A stretch of DNA of 64,000 nt. Origin: Neptunicoccus cionae (GTDB lineage Bacteria; Pseudomonadota; Alphaproteobacteria; Rhodobacterales; Rhodobacteraceae). Under the pieces are notes generated by a model. It was not told where the DNA came from and searched no databases. It was given only the letters and a program-made list of their open reading frames with translations. Location of the stretch: contig NZ_PKOJ01000002.1 in assembly GCF_002860325.1 (NCBI RefSeq), forward strand, positions 62,001 through 126,000, in the 5' to 3' direction. Positions 54,699-63,008 of this stretch are shown here, in pieces; the first letter of the stretch is position 1; every line of letters begins with the position of its first letter. The translations under genes were made by a program, and so were the position numbers.

Positions 54699-55385
54699 TT
54701 ACAGAACAACACGGTGCAACTGTGCCCCGTTGTCCCTCAGCCATTGTCTCTGGGCCTGATAGTCCGGAAATATGGCTGCCACATGCGCCCAATAGGCCGC
54801 CGAATGGTTCATCTCCAGCAAATGGCACACTTCATGGGCCGCCACGTAATCCTGAACCGCACGCGGAGCCATGATCAGCCGCCACGAATACATAAGATTG
54901 CCATCACTGGTGCACGACCCCCATCGCGATCGGGTATCCCGCAGGGTGATCCGGGAAATCTTGCGCCCGACCTGTGCAGCGTAGCGTTCCGAGGCATGTG
55001 TCAGCCGGTCCCGTGCCAGAGCCTTGAGATAGGCGCGCAACTTGCCCGCCAATTGCTCTTGCGACCCGGGGACCACCAAGCCCTCTTTAGTAAACTCCAC
55101 GCGGCGCCCCTGCCCGTGCAGCAAAACGACAGGCACCCCGTCGATCAGGATCGTCCCGCCAAACACCGGCGTGATCCGGTCGGGCTGCTTGTCGAGATGC
55201 TTGCGCATCCAGCCTTCTTGCGCCGCCGCGAAGGCCAGCGCGTCCCGCTTCGCCGCGCGCTTTGGCATGGTCAGGCTGACCGTTCCGTCCACGTTGGAAA
55301 TGCGCAGCGAAAACCGCCGCGCCCGCGCGGATTTCTTCAACACTACAGCAATGGGCGGCGCCCCGATTTCAAAACTCTCCGGCAT
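54699..55385 (-). CDS. YgjP-like M48-type metallopeptidase (DUF45)
   Basis: This 228-residue protein has the zinc-binding motif HEVCHLLEMNHS (HExxH plus a downstream Asn-His) preceded by RDTRSRWGSCTSDGNL, the hallmark of the YgjP/SprT-like family. An N-terminal beta-rich region (ARRFSLRISNVDGTVSLTMP) precedes it. The ATG at 55385 has AAGGATA upstream; the longer frame from 55463 is unsupported. No signal peptide is seen, so it acts in the cytoplasm. Its cellular substrate is not known. Confidence 0.92.
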   Translation of the reverse strand: MPESFEIGAPPIAVVLKKSARARRFSLRISNVDGTVSLTMPKRAAKRDALAFAAAQEGWMRKHLDKQPDRITPVFGGTILIDGVPVVLLHGQGRRVEFTKEGLVVPGSQEQLAGKLRAYLKALARDRLTHASERYAAQVGRKISRITLRDTRSRWGSCTSDGNLMYSWRLIMAPRAVQDYVAAHEVCHLLEMNHSAAYWAHVAAIFPDYQAQRQWLRDNGAQLHRVVL

Positions 55386-55540
55386 GGGGGTATCCTTAGC
55401 GGCACCGGTGCCAGAGGCAATCCAAAAGCGGGGCCAAAAGCGCTGGCTTCGCAAAAATCCCATTCAGCCTTTGACAACCCTCTTGCTCTATGGCAGTTGG
55501 CTGCGATACTCGCATAAACAGTGTACCAAGGGGTTATCCA

Positions 55541-55879
55541 ATGGCAAAAGAAGAATGGGGAGTGAAACGCGTTTGCCCTGAAACCGGCAAGCGTTTCTAC
55601 GATCTCGGCAAAGACCCGGTCGTCAGCCCCTATACCGGGAAAGAATATCCTCTGTCCCACTTTGAGTCCGACAAGTCGAAAACGACTATGGCTGACAAAG
55701 AAGACAAGTCCGCAATCAAGAAAGCCACCGAGGCTGATGATTCTGATGATCTCGACGTACTCGACGATGACGACGACGTGGATGTGGATCTGGGCGATGA
55801 CGTGCTCGAAGATGACGACGACGAGACCGTTCCGCTGGAAGAAATTGCGGATGTTGCATCTTCGGATGACGATAGCTGA
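55541..55879 (+). CDS. TIGR02300-type acid-rich protein
   Basis: This 112-residue protein has a small N-terminal domain (WGVKRVCPETGKRFYDLGKDPVVSPYTG) with two Cys-Pro and Cys-like turns, followed by a low-complexity tail of Asp and Glu (about 40 acidic residues). It matches the FYDLN-acid family found in alphaproteobacteria next to tRNA genes. Function is unknown; a highly acidic tail suggests binding to a basic partner such as a ribosomal or DNA-binding protein. AAGGGG lies upstream of the ATG. An intrinsic terminator and tRNA-Ala follow. Confidence 0.93.
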   Translation: MAKEEWGVKRVCPETGKRFYDLGKDPVVSPYTGKEYPLSHFESDKSKTTMADKEDKSAIKKATEADDSDDLDVLDDDDDVDVDLGDDVLEDDDDETVPLEEIADVASSDDDS

Positions 55880-55894
55880 AAAAAAATGGATTTT

Positions 55895-55919
55895 CCGCTT
55901 GCACCTGCAAGCGGGTTTT
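55895..55919 (+). terminator. Intrinsic terminator after the acid-rich protein gene
   Basis: CCGCTTGC (55895-55902) pairs with GCAAGCGG (55907-55914) around a 4-base loop and is followed by GTTTTC. It lies 15 bases after the stop codon and separates the gene from tRNA-Ala. Confidence 0.85.
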
Positions 55920-55954
55920 CCTAAACACCACAGGCGCACTGAAGAGTACGCATC

Positions 55955-56030
55955 GGGGCCTTAGCTCAGCTGGGAGAGCGCTTCGCTGGCAGCGAAGAGG
56001 TCAGGAGTTCGATCCTCCTAGGCTCCACCA
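55955..56030 (+). tRNA. tRNA-Ala (anticodon GGC)
   Basis: The 76-base cloverleaf has acceptor arms GGGGCCT and AGGCTCC (one G-U pair), D arm GCTC/GAGC and anticodon stem CTTCG/CGAAG. The anticodon loop CTGGCAG gives anticodon GGC. The T arm is AGGAG/CTCCT with TTCGATC, and an encoded 3' ACCA completes it. It reads the GCC and GCU Ala codons. Confidence 0.97.
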
Positions 56031-56324
56031 AAACCTTCTTACAAATGTTAGCGTTTTGAGTGGCTTACGGGTAAAACCGACCCGTTCCCTTATTGTCTAC
56101 CTGATGGCGGACTATCTGCTATTTTTCTTAAACAATCTTATGATTTTAAGGCATACCAGCGGCGCGACCGCCACCGCAACGCCATCCAGTTCCGCCAGAC
56201 ACATCAACACCGGCACCGCGCCATTGTCGTGACGTTTCCGATTCGATCCGCAGCGACGCCTTTGTGGATTCCCTTGCACAATCTTCTGCCCGCACACGCG
56301 CTGTGGCGGAACCTCGTCGCCGAA
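56031..56324. other. 294-bp stretch after the tRNA with no gene seen
   Basis: The first ~125 bases are AT-richer than the surroundings (for example TATTTTTCTTAAACAATCTTATGATTTTAAGG); the rest is GC-rich. Short open frames of about 60 codons on the minus strand (56112-56328) have no ribosome site or recognisable motif. No repeat of the tRNA 3' end (a candidate attachment site) was found in this stretch. It may be a degraded remnant of an element inserted at the tRNA, but this is not shown. Confidence 0.4.
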
Positions 56325-57182
56325 TCAAACCGGAATCATGGCACCTTCCCCTTGCTCCAGTATCCAGTCTCGAAACATCCTAGCCGTTGGATTATGTTCG
56401 TCTGCCCGCAGGAAATAACCTTCCTGCGAAGGGGCCACACGGGAATGGGCCAGAACCAGTGCGCCCGACGCAAGTGCCGGATAGGACAACACTTCGCTAA
56501 CCAGCGCCACCCCGTTGCCATGCGCCGCCATATTCAGCGCCGCCCCGAAGGAATCCACATAGATTTGCGGGACCAGTTCGGCCATGTCCGGTGTCTGCCA
56601 GTTTTTCCAACCCGAAGAGGTTCCCACAGCTTCGATCAGGGGAAGATCTTCCAATTCGCCAGCCAGTTCCGGAGATTTCATTGCCACCAGACCGCTCGGC
56701 TCCAGCAAAACCGCGCCCTGCCCAAACTGTTTGTGCGATCCGAACGGAATTTCCACATCGGCGCGAATGGTGTTGAAATCATCCGGCCAGATCGTGCTGA
56801 GAAACCGGAACCGGATTTCGGGGTGACGTGCGGTGAAACTGGCCAGCCGTGGGGCGATAAACCATTGCGCGACTGTTACAGAACTCGCAATGGTCAGCAG
56901 GTTCTGCGTCGATCCGGTTTCAAAAGACCGCGCAGCAGCCCCCAGAGTCTCTAGCGCAGATGTCACCTGCGGCATCAGCTTTCGACCGTCATCAGTGATC
57001 ATCAGCCCCCGCGCCTGCCGGATGAACAATGCAACGCCAAGCCTGCTTTCCAGTGATTTCACCTGCTGGCTGACAGCGGATTGGGTCATGCCGATTTCTT
57101 CGGCAGCAGCGGTAAAGCTCAGATGTCGGGCGGCCGCTTCAAAGGCACGAAACCACGTGAGCGGCGGCAGGGATTTAGCCAT
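56325..57182 (-). CDS. LysR family regulator, GcvA-like
   Basis: This 285-residue regulator starts MAKSLPPLTWFRAFEAAARHLSFTAAAEEIGMTQSAVSQ-type sequence (shown only in part in the label), an LysR winged helix whose wording is closest to the GcvA group. A periplasmic-binding-like effector domain follows, with ASSVTVAQWFIAPRLASF and IRFRFLSTIWPDDF. The ATG at 57182 matches the usual GcvA-type N terminus; a Met 15 bases upstream (57197) lies inside the ATTAG/CTAAT operator. It diverges from the flavin monooxygenase operon, which it probably controls, with an effector that is likely a pathway compound. Confidence 0.88.
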   Translation of the reverse strand: MAKSLPPLTWFRAFEAAARHLSFTAAAEEIGMTQSAVSQQVKSLESRLGVALFIRQARGLMITDDGRKLMPQVTSALETLGAAARSFETGSTQNLLTIASSVTVAQWFIAPRLASFTARHPEIRFRFLSTIWPDDFNTIRADVEIPFGSHKQFGQGAVLLEPSGLVAMKSPELAGELEDLPLIEAVGTSSGWKNWQTPDMAELVPQIYVDSFGAALNMAAHGNGVALVSEVLSYPALASGALVLAHSRVAPSQEGYFLRADEHNPTARMFRDWILEQGEGAMIPV

Positions 57183-57195
57183 GGTCAATCTATCC

Positions 57196-57210
57196 ATTAG
57201 TAAGACTAAT
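57196..57210. promoter_or_regulatory. LysR-type operator (ATTAGT-N3-ACTAAT)
   Basis: ATTAGT (57196-57201) and ACTAAT (57205-57210) form a perfect inverted repeat that fits the T-N11-A LysR box. Its half-site CTAAT is the motif known for E. coli GcvA. It lies between the regulator gene and the divergent operon starting at 57290, so it can serve autoregulation and activation of the operon. Confidence 0.65.
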
Positions 57211-57289
57211 ACCTAAGCCTGCAAATCCTTCGTTTGTCAAATTTTCCTGTCCGGACAATGATCTGTGCAACGCTGTGAAGGAATACACC

Positions 57290-57889
57290 ATGCAACCGGA
57301 AATCCGAAAGATCGTCACATTTGATGAAGAAGTCCTGATTGAAGGCTTCAAACCCGCCAAGACCCCGTGGCGCATGTTCGCTGTGGCGGCTGTTGTGAAA
57401 AACCCCTGGGCGGGACGCTATGTCGAAGATCTCAAGCCCGAGATCATGGCCTACGGGCCTGTTCTGGGCGAATTGATGACGGAGCGGATGATCGCGCTGG
57501 CAGGGTCCGGAGAGAATATCGAAGCTTATGGCAAAGCGGCAGTTGTCGGTCTGAACGGCGAGATCGAACACGCCTCCGGCCTGATCCACACTTTGCGGTT
57601 CGGTAACCACTACCGCGAGGCCGTTGGTGCAAAATCCTATCTGGCTTTCACCAACACCCGTGGCGGGGCCAATGCGCCAATTACGGTGCCGCTGATGGAC
57701 AAGAACGACGCGGGCCGCCGGTCCCACTACCTGACCATCCAGTTCGCCATTCCCGATGCCCCGCGCGACGATGAAATCGTTGTGGTGCTGGGGGCGGCCA
57801 TGAACGGGCGACCGCATCACCGGATCGGTGATCGCTATCAGGATCTGAAGGATTTGGGACATGATCTGGACAATCCGGCCGCGGTCTAA
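57290..57889 (+). CDS. Amino acid synthesis family protein (DUF1185, PF06684)
   Basis: This 199-residue protein belongs to the family called amino acid synthesis (DUF1185). Recognisable segments are WRMFAVAAVVKNPWAGRYV, GLNGEIEHASGLIHTLRFG, and PLMDKNDAGRRSHYLTIQF. Solved members have a fold like Bacillus chorismate mutase; their biochemical role is not established. GAAGGAAT lies upstream of the ATG at 57290; a GTG at 57275 is less likely. It is the first gene of the operon and overlaps the hydrolase gene by 29 bases. Confidence 0.88.
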   Translation: MQPEIRKIVTFDEEVLIEGFKPAKTPWRMFAVAAVVKNPWAGRYVEDLKPEIMAYGPVLGELMTERMIALAGSGENIEAYGKAAVVGLNGEIEHASGLIHTLRFGNHYREAVGAKSYLAFTNTRGGANAPITVPLMDKNDAGRRSHYLTIQFAIPDAPRDDEIVVVLGAAMNGRPHHRIGDRYQDLKDLGHDLDNPAAV

Positions 57890-58637
57890 AACAGGCGCTC
57901 TGGCGGCGGTCACTGCGGGAAACGGACCACTTGTGGTTCTGATCCACGGCGTGGGCCTGCGGGCAGAGGCCTGGAGCGCACAAATTGACGCGCTGGCAAA
58001 AGATTACCGCGTTGTGGCGGTGGATATGCCCGGACATGGCGAGAGCCAGCCCTTTACCTCCCCGCCCGCGCTTGCGGCCTATTCCGAGCGGATTGCAGAG
58101 GTTATCGATGAACCGGCCATAGTGATCGGCCATTCCTTCGGCGCGATGATCGCGCTTGATCTGGCGATCCGGCATCGTGCGAAAATTTCGGGGGTCGCTG
58201 CGCTCAACGGGATTTACCGCCGTAGCCCGAACGCCCGCGCTGCGGTCCTTGCTCGCGCGGACAGTCTGGACGGTGTTAACATTGCCGACCCTGCTGCACC
58301 GCTTGACCGCTGGTTCGGTCCTGCACCTTCAGAGGAACGCAGCGCTTGTGAAAACTGGCTGCGCAGCGCCGATCCGCGAGGTTACCAAGATGCCTACCGC
58401 GTCTTTGCACAGGAAGACGGGCCACAGGATAGCGATCTGCAAACCCTGCACTGCCCCGCCTTGTTCCTGACGGGCGGGCGAGAGCCGAATTCGACCCCCG
58501 CCATGTCTGAACAGATGGCGGCACTTGCACCGCAAGGACGGGCCGAAATCCTGACCGACGCGGCCCATATGGCCCCAATGACCCACGGGCCGGAAGTGAA
58601 CCGGATCTTAACCGGATTTTTGAAGGAGACCTGCTGA
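57861..58637 (+). CDS. Alpha/beta hydrolase
   Basis: This 258-residue enzyme of the alpha/beta hydrolase fold has the oxyanion region IHGVGLRAEAW and the nucleophile elbow GHSFGA with Ser92. The catalytic His is His236 in AAHMAPMTH, and the acid is expected shortly before it. Size and motifs resemble small esterases and the RutD type. The ATG at 57861 overlaps the DUF1185 gene by 29 bases and its stop overlaps the flavin reductase start (TGATG), so the operon is tightly coupled. It probably hydrolyses an intermediate released by the oxygenase step. Confidence 0.9.
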   Translation: MIWTIRPRSKTGALAAVTAGNGPLVVLIHGVGLRAEAWSAQIDALAKDYRVVAVDMPGHGESQPFTSPPALAAYSERIAEVIDEPAIVIGHSFGAMIALDLAIRHRAKISGVAALNGIYRRSPNARAAVLARADSLDGVNIADPAAPLDRWFGPAPSEERSACENWLRSADPRGYQDAYRVFAQEDGPQDSDLQTLHCPALFLTGGREPNSTPAMSEQMAALAPQGRAEILTDAAHMAPMTHGPEVNRILTGFLKETC

Positions 58638-59131
58638 TGCACACCATCGACCCCAAAGAACTACGCGTGGCTTTTGGCAGTTATCCGACCGGCGTCACGG
58701 TGGTGACGGCGCGGCGGGCCGACGGAACACCCGTGGGGTTCACCGCAAACTCTTTCTCCTCTGTATCGCTCGACCCGCCGCTGTTGCTGGTCTGTCCGGG
58801 CAAGTTTCTGTCAAACTATGCAACGTTCGCGGATTGCACCCATTTCGCGGTTAACGTGCTGGCACAGGGGCAGGATGACATCGCGGATATTTTTGCCCGC
58901 TACAAGGGAGACCGCTTTGCGCAGGTCGACCACACCGTTGATAAACACGGTCTGCCTCTGATCGAAAACGCCGCTGCGCAGTTTTCCTGCCAAACCCACC
59001 AGTCGATCCCGATGGGCGACCACAGCATTCTGATTGGTCAGGTGCTGGCATTCAGCCAGAGCGATACGCTTGGCCTTGGCTATGGCGGGGGCCGCTATCT
59101 CAACTTCGCACCACAAATCGCCGCGCAATAA
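58637..59131 (+). CDS. Flavin reductase
   Basis: This 164-residue flavin reductase-like protein supplies reduced FMN or FAD to a partner oxygenase. The N terminus (RVAFGSYPTGVTVVTARRADG) and SFSSVSLDPPLLLVC are the signature of the family, including the RutF/HpaC group. FAVNVLAQGQDDIA and the C-terminal LGYGGGRYLNF complete the fold. The ATG overlaps the hydrolase stop by one base. It lies 24 bp before the monooxygenase gene, the expected partner. Confidence 0.93.
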   Translation: MHTIDPKELRVAFGSYPTGVTVVTARRADGTPVGFTANSFSSVSLDPPLLLVCPGKFLSNYATFADCTHFAVNVLAQGQDDIADIFARYKGDRFAQVDHTVDKHGLPLIENAAAQFSCQTHQSIPMGDHSILIGQVLAFSQSDTLGLGYGGGRYLNFAPQIAAQ

Positions 59132-59155
59132 GCCGCTACGCAAAGGACACATCCG

Positions 59156-60190
59156 ATGGAATTTTCACTGTTTGCCCATATGGAACGGATCACACCGGAG
59201 CAGAGCCACCGCAGCCTGCGGGACGAATTGATCTCGCTGGCCAAAATGGCCGATGACGGCGGCATGCGGGCGATCTGGACGGGCGAGCATCACGGCATGG
59301 ATTTCACCATCGCACCCAACCCCTTCCTGACCCTTGTTGACCTGAGCCATCACACCAAGAACCTTCGTCTTGGCACCGGTACCGTGGTTGCCCCCTTCTG
59401 GCATCCGATCAAACTGGCCGGAGAGGCCGCCGCCGCCGATCTGATTACCGACGGTCGTATAGAACTTGGAATCGCGCGCGGAGCTTATTCCTATGAATAC
59501 GAAAGGCTTCACCCCGGGCTGGACGCTTGGGAAGCCGGACAGAGAATGCGCGAAACCGCGCCCCTGCTGCGCCCGCTCTGGGAGGGGGATTGCGCCCATG
59601 AAGGAGAGTATTACCGGTTCCCGTCCACCACCTCTGCCCCGAAACCGCTTCAGGAAAACGGACCGCCGATCTGGATCGCGGCGCGGGATATTAACAGCCA
59701 CAGTTTCGGCGTGGAAAACGGCTTTAACATTCAAGTCACGCCGCTCTGGCAGGGCATTGGCGAAATCGAAAGCCTGATGGAAAAGTTTAACGAAGCCTGT
59801 AGCGCTTATGATGGTCGCCGCCCAAAGATCATGCTGCTGCATCACACTTATGTAGCCGCCGATGACACCGACACCGCGCTTGCCGCGAAAGAGCTGTCCC
59901 GGTTTTACAATTACTTCGGTGCATGGTTCAAAAACCAGCGCCCCGTGCATCAGGGGTTGATCGAAACCCTGTCAGAGGATGAAATGGCCGCGAATGCCAT
60001 GATGTCCCCTGAAAACATGCGCCGTGACCTGACCATCGGCACTGCGCAGGAAGTGATCGACCGGATCAAACGCTATGAGGATCTGGGCTATGACGAATAC
60101 GCCTTCTGGGTGGACAGCGGCATGGACTTCAGCCGCAAGCGGGACTCGCTCGCACGGTTTATCGACGATGTAATGCCCGCTTTTGTCTGA
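59156..60190 (+). CDS. Luciferase-like (LLM) flavin-dependent monooxygenase
   Basis: This 344-residue TIM-barrel monooxygenase of the bacterial luciferase-like superfamily uses reduced flavin. The N terminus (EFSLFAHMERITPEQ), MRAIWTGEHHG, LGTGTVVAPFWHP and DGRIELGIARGAYSYEYERL are typical of the family. IWIAARDINSHSFGVENG lines the flavin phosphate site. The start at 59156 is well placed 24 bp after the reductase. The substrate is not predictable from the motifs, but context suggests attack on an organic ring or carbonyl compound that ends as an aldehyde. Confidence 0.93.
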   Translation: MEFSLFAHMERITPEQSHRSLRDELISLAKMADDGGMRAIWTGEHHGMDFTIAPNPFLTLVDLSHHTKNLRLGTGTVVAPFWHPIKLAGEAAAADLITDGRIELGIARGAYSYEYERLHPGLDAWEAGQRMRETAPLLRPLWEGDCAHEGEYYRFPSTTSAPKPLQENGPPIWIAARDINSHSFGVENGFNIQVTPLWQGIGEIESLMEKFNEACSAYDGRRPKIMLLHHTYVAADDTDTALAAKELSRFYNYFGAWFKNQRPVHQGLIETLSEDEMAANAMMSPENMRRDLTIGTAQEVIDRIKRYEDLGYDEYAFWVDSGMDFSRKRDSLARFIDDVMPAFV

Positions 60191-60198
60191 GGATTAAA

Positions 60199-61677
60199 AT
60201 GACTGATCTCCCCCACTTCCAGCTTTATATTGATGGCGCCTTTTGCGAAGGACATGACGGGCAGGTTCTGCGCTCTGCCAACCCCGCCACCGGAGAGGAC
60301 TGGTCCAGCTTTGCCTGCGCCGCACCGCAGGATGTGGACCGCGCGATCAAGGCCGCCCGCCGTGTGCTGGACGATCCTGCGTGGCGCGACATGACCCAGA
60401 CCCAAAGGGGCAAACTGCTGCACCGGCTGGCGGATCTGATCGAACAGAACGCAGAAAAACTGGGGCGGATCGAAACCACCGACAGTGGCAAGCTGCTGGC
60501 CGAAACCGCCAGCCAGACCGGCTATGTCGGGGATTACTATCGCTATTACGGGGGGCTGGCGGATAAGATCGAGGGCGCGGTTCTGCCCATCGACAAGCCC
60601 GATATGCACGTCTTTACCCGCCGTGAACCCATCGGTGTGGTGGTGGCCGTGGTGCCGTGGAATGCGCAGATGTTTCTAACCGCAACGAAACTTGGTCCCG
60701 CATTGGCGGCGGGCTGTTCGGTGGTGCTGAAAGCCTCGGAAATCGCGCCGGCGCCGATGCTGGAATTTGCCAAACTGGTGGATCAGGCCGGTTTTCCGGC
60801 AGGTGTGGTATCCGTGATTACCGGAGACGCAGAAAACTGCGCCATTCCGCTGACCCGTCATCCGGATGTGGACCGGATCGCCTTTACTGGCGGGCCTGAT
60901 ACCGCACGCCATGTGGTGCGCAACTCTGCTGAAAATTTTGCTGTAACCTCTCTCGAACTGGGCGGCAAATCCCCGATCCTTGTGTTTGAGGATGCGGATC
61001 TCGACAGTGCCGCAAACGGGTTGATCGCGGGGAATTTCGGCGCCTCGGGGCAAAGCTGTGTTGCCGGATCGCGGGGGCTGATACAGAGGTCTGTGCTGGA
61101 TGATCTGATCGAGCGCATCGCAACAGCCAGCGCTGGCATAACAGTCGGTGATCCGCTGGAGCCTGCCACACATGTGGGGCCGTTATGCACCCATTCCCAG
61201 ATCGAGCGGATCGTCTCGACGCTCGCCAAGGCGCGGGAACAGGGGGCGAAAATCCACTTTGGCGGCGCACCGCTAGCGCGTGCTGGCAACTATATGGCAC
61301 CGACGCTGGTGGAATGCGCGGATCACAGCATCGCCACGCTCAACACCGAACTTTTCGGCCCTGTCATGTCGCTGTTGCCCTTTGATACCGAAGAGGAAGC
61401 CATTGCGCTGGCCAACAGCACCCCCTACGGGCTGGGTTCGGGGGTGTTCACCCGCAGTCTCGCCCGCGCGCACAGGGTGTCGGACAGATTGAAAGCAGGG
61501 ATTTGCTGGGTCAACACCTACCGCGCCGTGTCCCCCATTGCGCCCTTTGGCGGATACAACCATTCAGGCTATGGACGCGAAGCAGGCGTGGATGCGATCC
61601 ATGATTACACCCGCACCAAAACCACTTGGATCAACACCTCTGATGCGCCAATGGCGAACCCTTTTGTGATGCGGTAA
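60199..61677 (+). CDS. Aldehyde dehydrogenase
   Basis: This 492-residue NAD(P)-dependent enzyme oxidises an aldehyde to an acid. Substrate-site motifs are VVPWNAQMFLTATKLGPAL, the general base Glu253 in SLELGGKSP, and the nucleophile Cys287 in GASGQSCVAGS. NTELFGPVMSLLPF and PFGGYNHSGYGREAG follow. The FTGGPDTARHV segment is the NAD-binding turn. It begins 8 bp after the monooxygenase gene, so it is the last gene of the operon and may oxidise the aldehyde made by the upstream steps. Confidence 0.95.
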   Translation: MTDLPHFQLYIDGAFCEGHDGQVLRSANPATGEDWSSFACAAPQDVDRAIKAARRVLDDPAWRDMTQTQRGKLLHRLADLIEQNAEKLGRIETTDSGKLLAETASQTGYVGDYYRYYGGLADKIEGAVLPIDKPDMHVFTRREPIGVVVAVVPWNAQMFLTATKLGPALAAGCSVVLKASEIAPAPMLEFAKLVDQAGFPAGVVSVITGDAENCAIPLTRHPDVDRIAFTGGPDTARHVVRNSAENFAVTSLELGGKSPILVFEDADLDSAANGLIAGNFGASGQSCVAGSRGLIQRSVLDDLIERIATASAGITVGDPLEPATHVGPLCTHSQIERIVSTLAKAREQGAKIHFGGAPLARAGNYMAPTLVECADHSIATLNTELFGPVMSLLPFDTEEEAIALANSTPYGLGSGVFTRSLARAHRVSDRLKAGICWVNTYRAVSPIAPFGGYNHSGYGREAGVDAIHDYTRTKTTWINTSDAPMANPFVMR

Positions 61678-61695
61678 GGCGTGTGGGAGGAATTA

Positions 61696-62898
61696 CTATT
61701 CCTCCTGCTGAACCTCGGACAACCGGCTTCCGACTAACACCGCCGTACCACTCAACACTGCCATTATCCCCAGTACCAGTTGCGGTCCGGCGGCGTCTGC
61801 GATGACGCCGAAAATTCCGCCTGCCAGCAGCAGCATGCCGATCATCGTGTTGGACAGCGCGGTGTAAACCGGCTTGCGGTCGTGGCTGTCCATATCCGTC
61901 AGATGGGTTTTGCGCCCCGCCCTTGCCCCTTGATAGGCGATCTGGGCGAAGAAAACATAAACCGCAATCAACCAGCCGCCGCCTGCCCCGAACGCTCCCC
62001 CGACTGCTGCCAGCGCAAAGATCACAGCGGACACGCCGCCTGCAACCATCAAGGTCTTTCGGCTGGAGTAATCTGCGAATGTGCTCCACAGATAAGAGGA
62101 CACGATAGACGCAATAGACGATGCGAGGATCAACAGGCCAAGATTGCCAAAACCGTTCTCGCTCTCGCCGCCGCCGAGCATGATCAGGAATGGCGGCGCG
62201 AGCGCGGTTGAAATCAGCAGTGCGCGGGTGGCGATATAGGTGCGGAACTCGCCGTCTTCGCGCAGCGGTTTGGACAGCCCCTTCAATGACTGTTCTGCAT
62301 CGTCTGACGTTTCGGCCTCCGGTTCGTCAAGCGTGGTAAAGATAAACGAGGCCAGCAGCCACAATATTCCGGCCAGCGCAATGGCAATGGCGATCACAAC
62401 GGGGTCCCGTGGCAGGATGTTAAAGCTGAGCAAAAGGGCAAAGAGCAGCACCACCACCGCCGACAGGGTTCCCGCCAGTCCAGACACCCTGCCCCGACGC
62501 CCCTTTTCCACAGTGCGGGCGAGAATATCCTTAAAGCTGGCCGAACAGACAGACCGCGCCACGGCCAAGACCGCAAGGCAGAGCAGGATCGTCCACCCCG
62601 CCGCTGCGCCGTCCAGAAACGCGGCTGCGGCCGCCATTCCAAAGGCTGCGATTCCCTGAACCGCAGCCCCGCCTGCCCAGAAATACTTGCGCTGGCTCCG
62701 CCGCTCCAGCATGCGCGCGAACAGCAGTTGTGGAAACAACGAGCCGGATTCCCGTACCGGAACCAGAAACCCGATCAGATAGCCGGGTGCGCCAAGGGCG
62801 TTCAGCAACCACGCGAGTACCAGTTTCGGATTGATCAACCCGTCAGCGGCTTTGGTCAGGGCCAAGGCGCTGACATGGGTCATAAATTCTTTGTTCAT
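61696..62898 (-). CDS. MFS transporter
   Basis: This 400-residue major facilitator superfamily transporter has about twelve hydrophobic helices, including ALGAPGYLIGFLVPVRESG, WTILLCLAVLAVARSVCSA and LNVI-like stretches later in the protein. A central loop (EAETSDDAEQSLKGLSKPLRED) lies between the two halves. The start at 62898 is a best guess; the next in-frame Met is at 62883, and no strong ribosome site precedes either. The gene converges on the aldehyde dehydrogenase gene 18 bp away but is not co-transcribed with it. The substrate is unknown. Confidence 0.85.
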   Translation of the reverse strand: MNKEFMTHVSALALTKAADGLINPKLVLAWLLNALGAPGYLIGFLVPVRESGSLFPQLLFARMLERRSQRKYFWAGGAAVQGIAAFGMAAAAAFLDGAAAGWTILLCLAVLAVARSVCSASFKDILARTVEKGRRGRVSGLAGTLSAVVVLLFALLLSFNILPRDPVVIAIAIALAGILWLLASFIFTTLDEPEAETSDDAEQSLKGLSKPLREDGEFRTYIATRALLISTALAPPFLIMLGGGESENGFGNLGLLILASSIASIVSSYLWSTFADYSSRKTLMVAGGVSAVIFALAAVGGAFGAGGGWLIAVYVFFAQIAYQGARAGRKTHLTDMDSHDRKPVYTALSNTMIGMLLLAGGIFGVIADAAGPQLVLGIMAVLSGTAVLVGSRLSEVQQEE

Positions 62899-62951
62899 GT
62901 AGCGGATATATGCCGGCCCGCGCCGCAAGCCAGTAAAAACCGCAGGCAAAG

Positions 62952-62984
62952 AAAAACCGCCCGAAGTTTTACCACGGGCGGTTT
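62952..62984 (-). terminator. Intrinsic terminator after the isocitrate dehydrogenase gene
   Basis: On the minus strand AAACCGCCCG pairs with CGGGCGGTTT (plus-strand arms 62954-62963 and 62975-62984) around an 11-base loop and is followed by further T residues (complement of 62952-62956). It lies 24 bases after the gene end and separates it from the MFS gene. Confidence 0.88.
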
Positions 62985-63008
62985 GAAGGTCTACAGCTTA
63001 CGGGCGTT

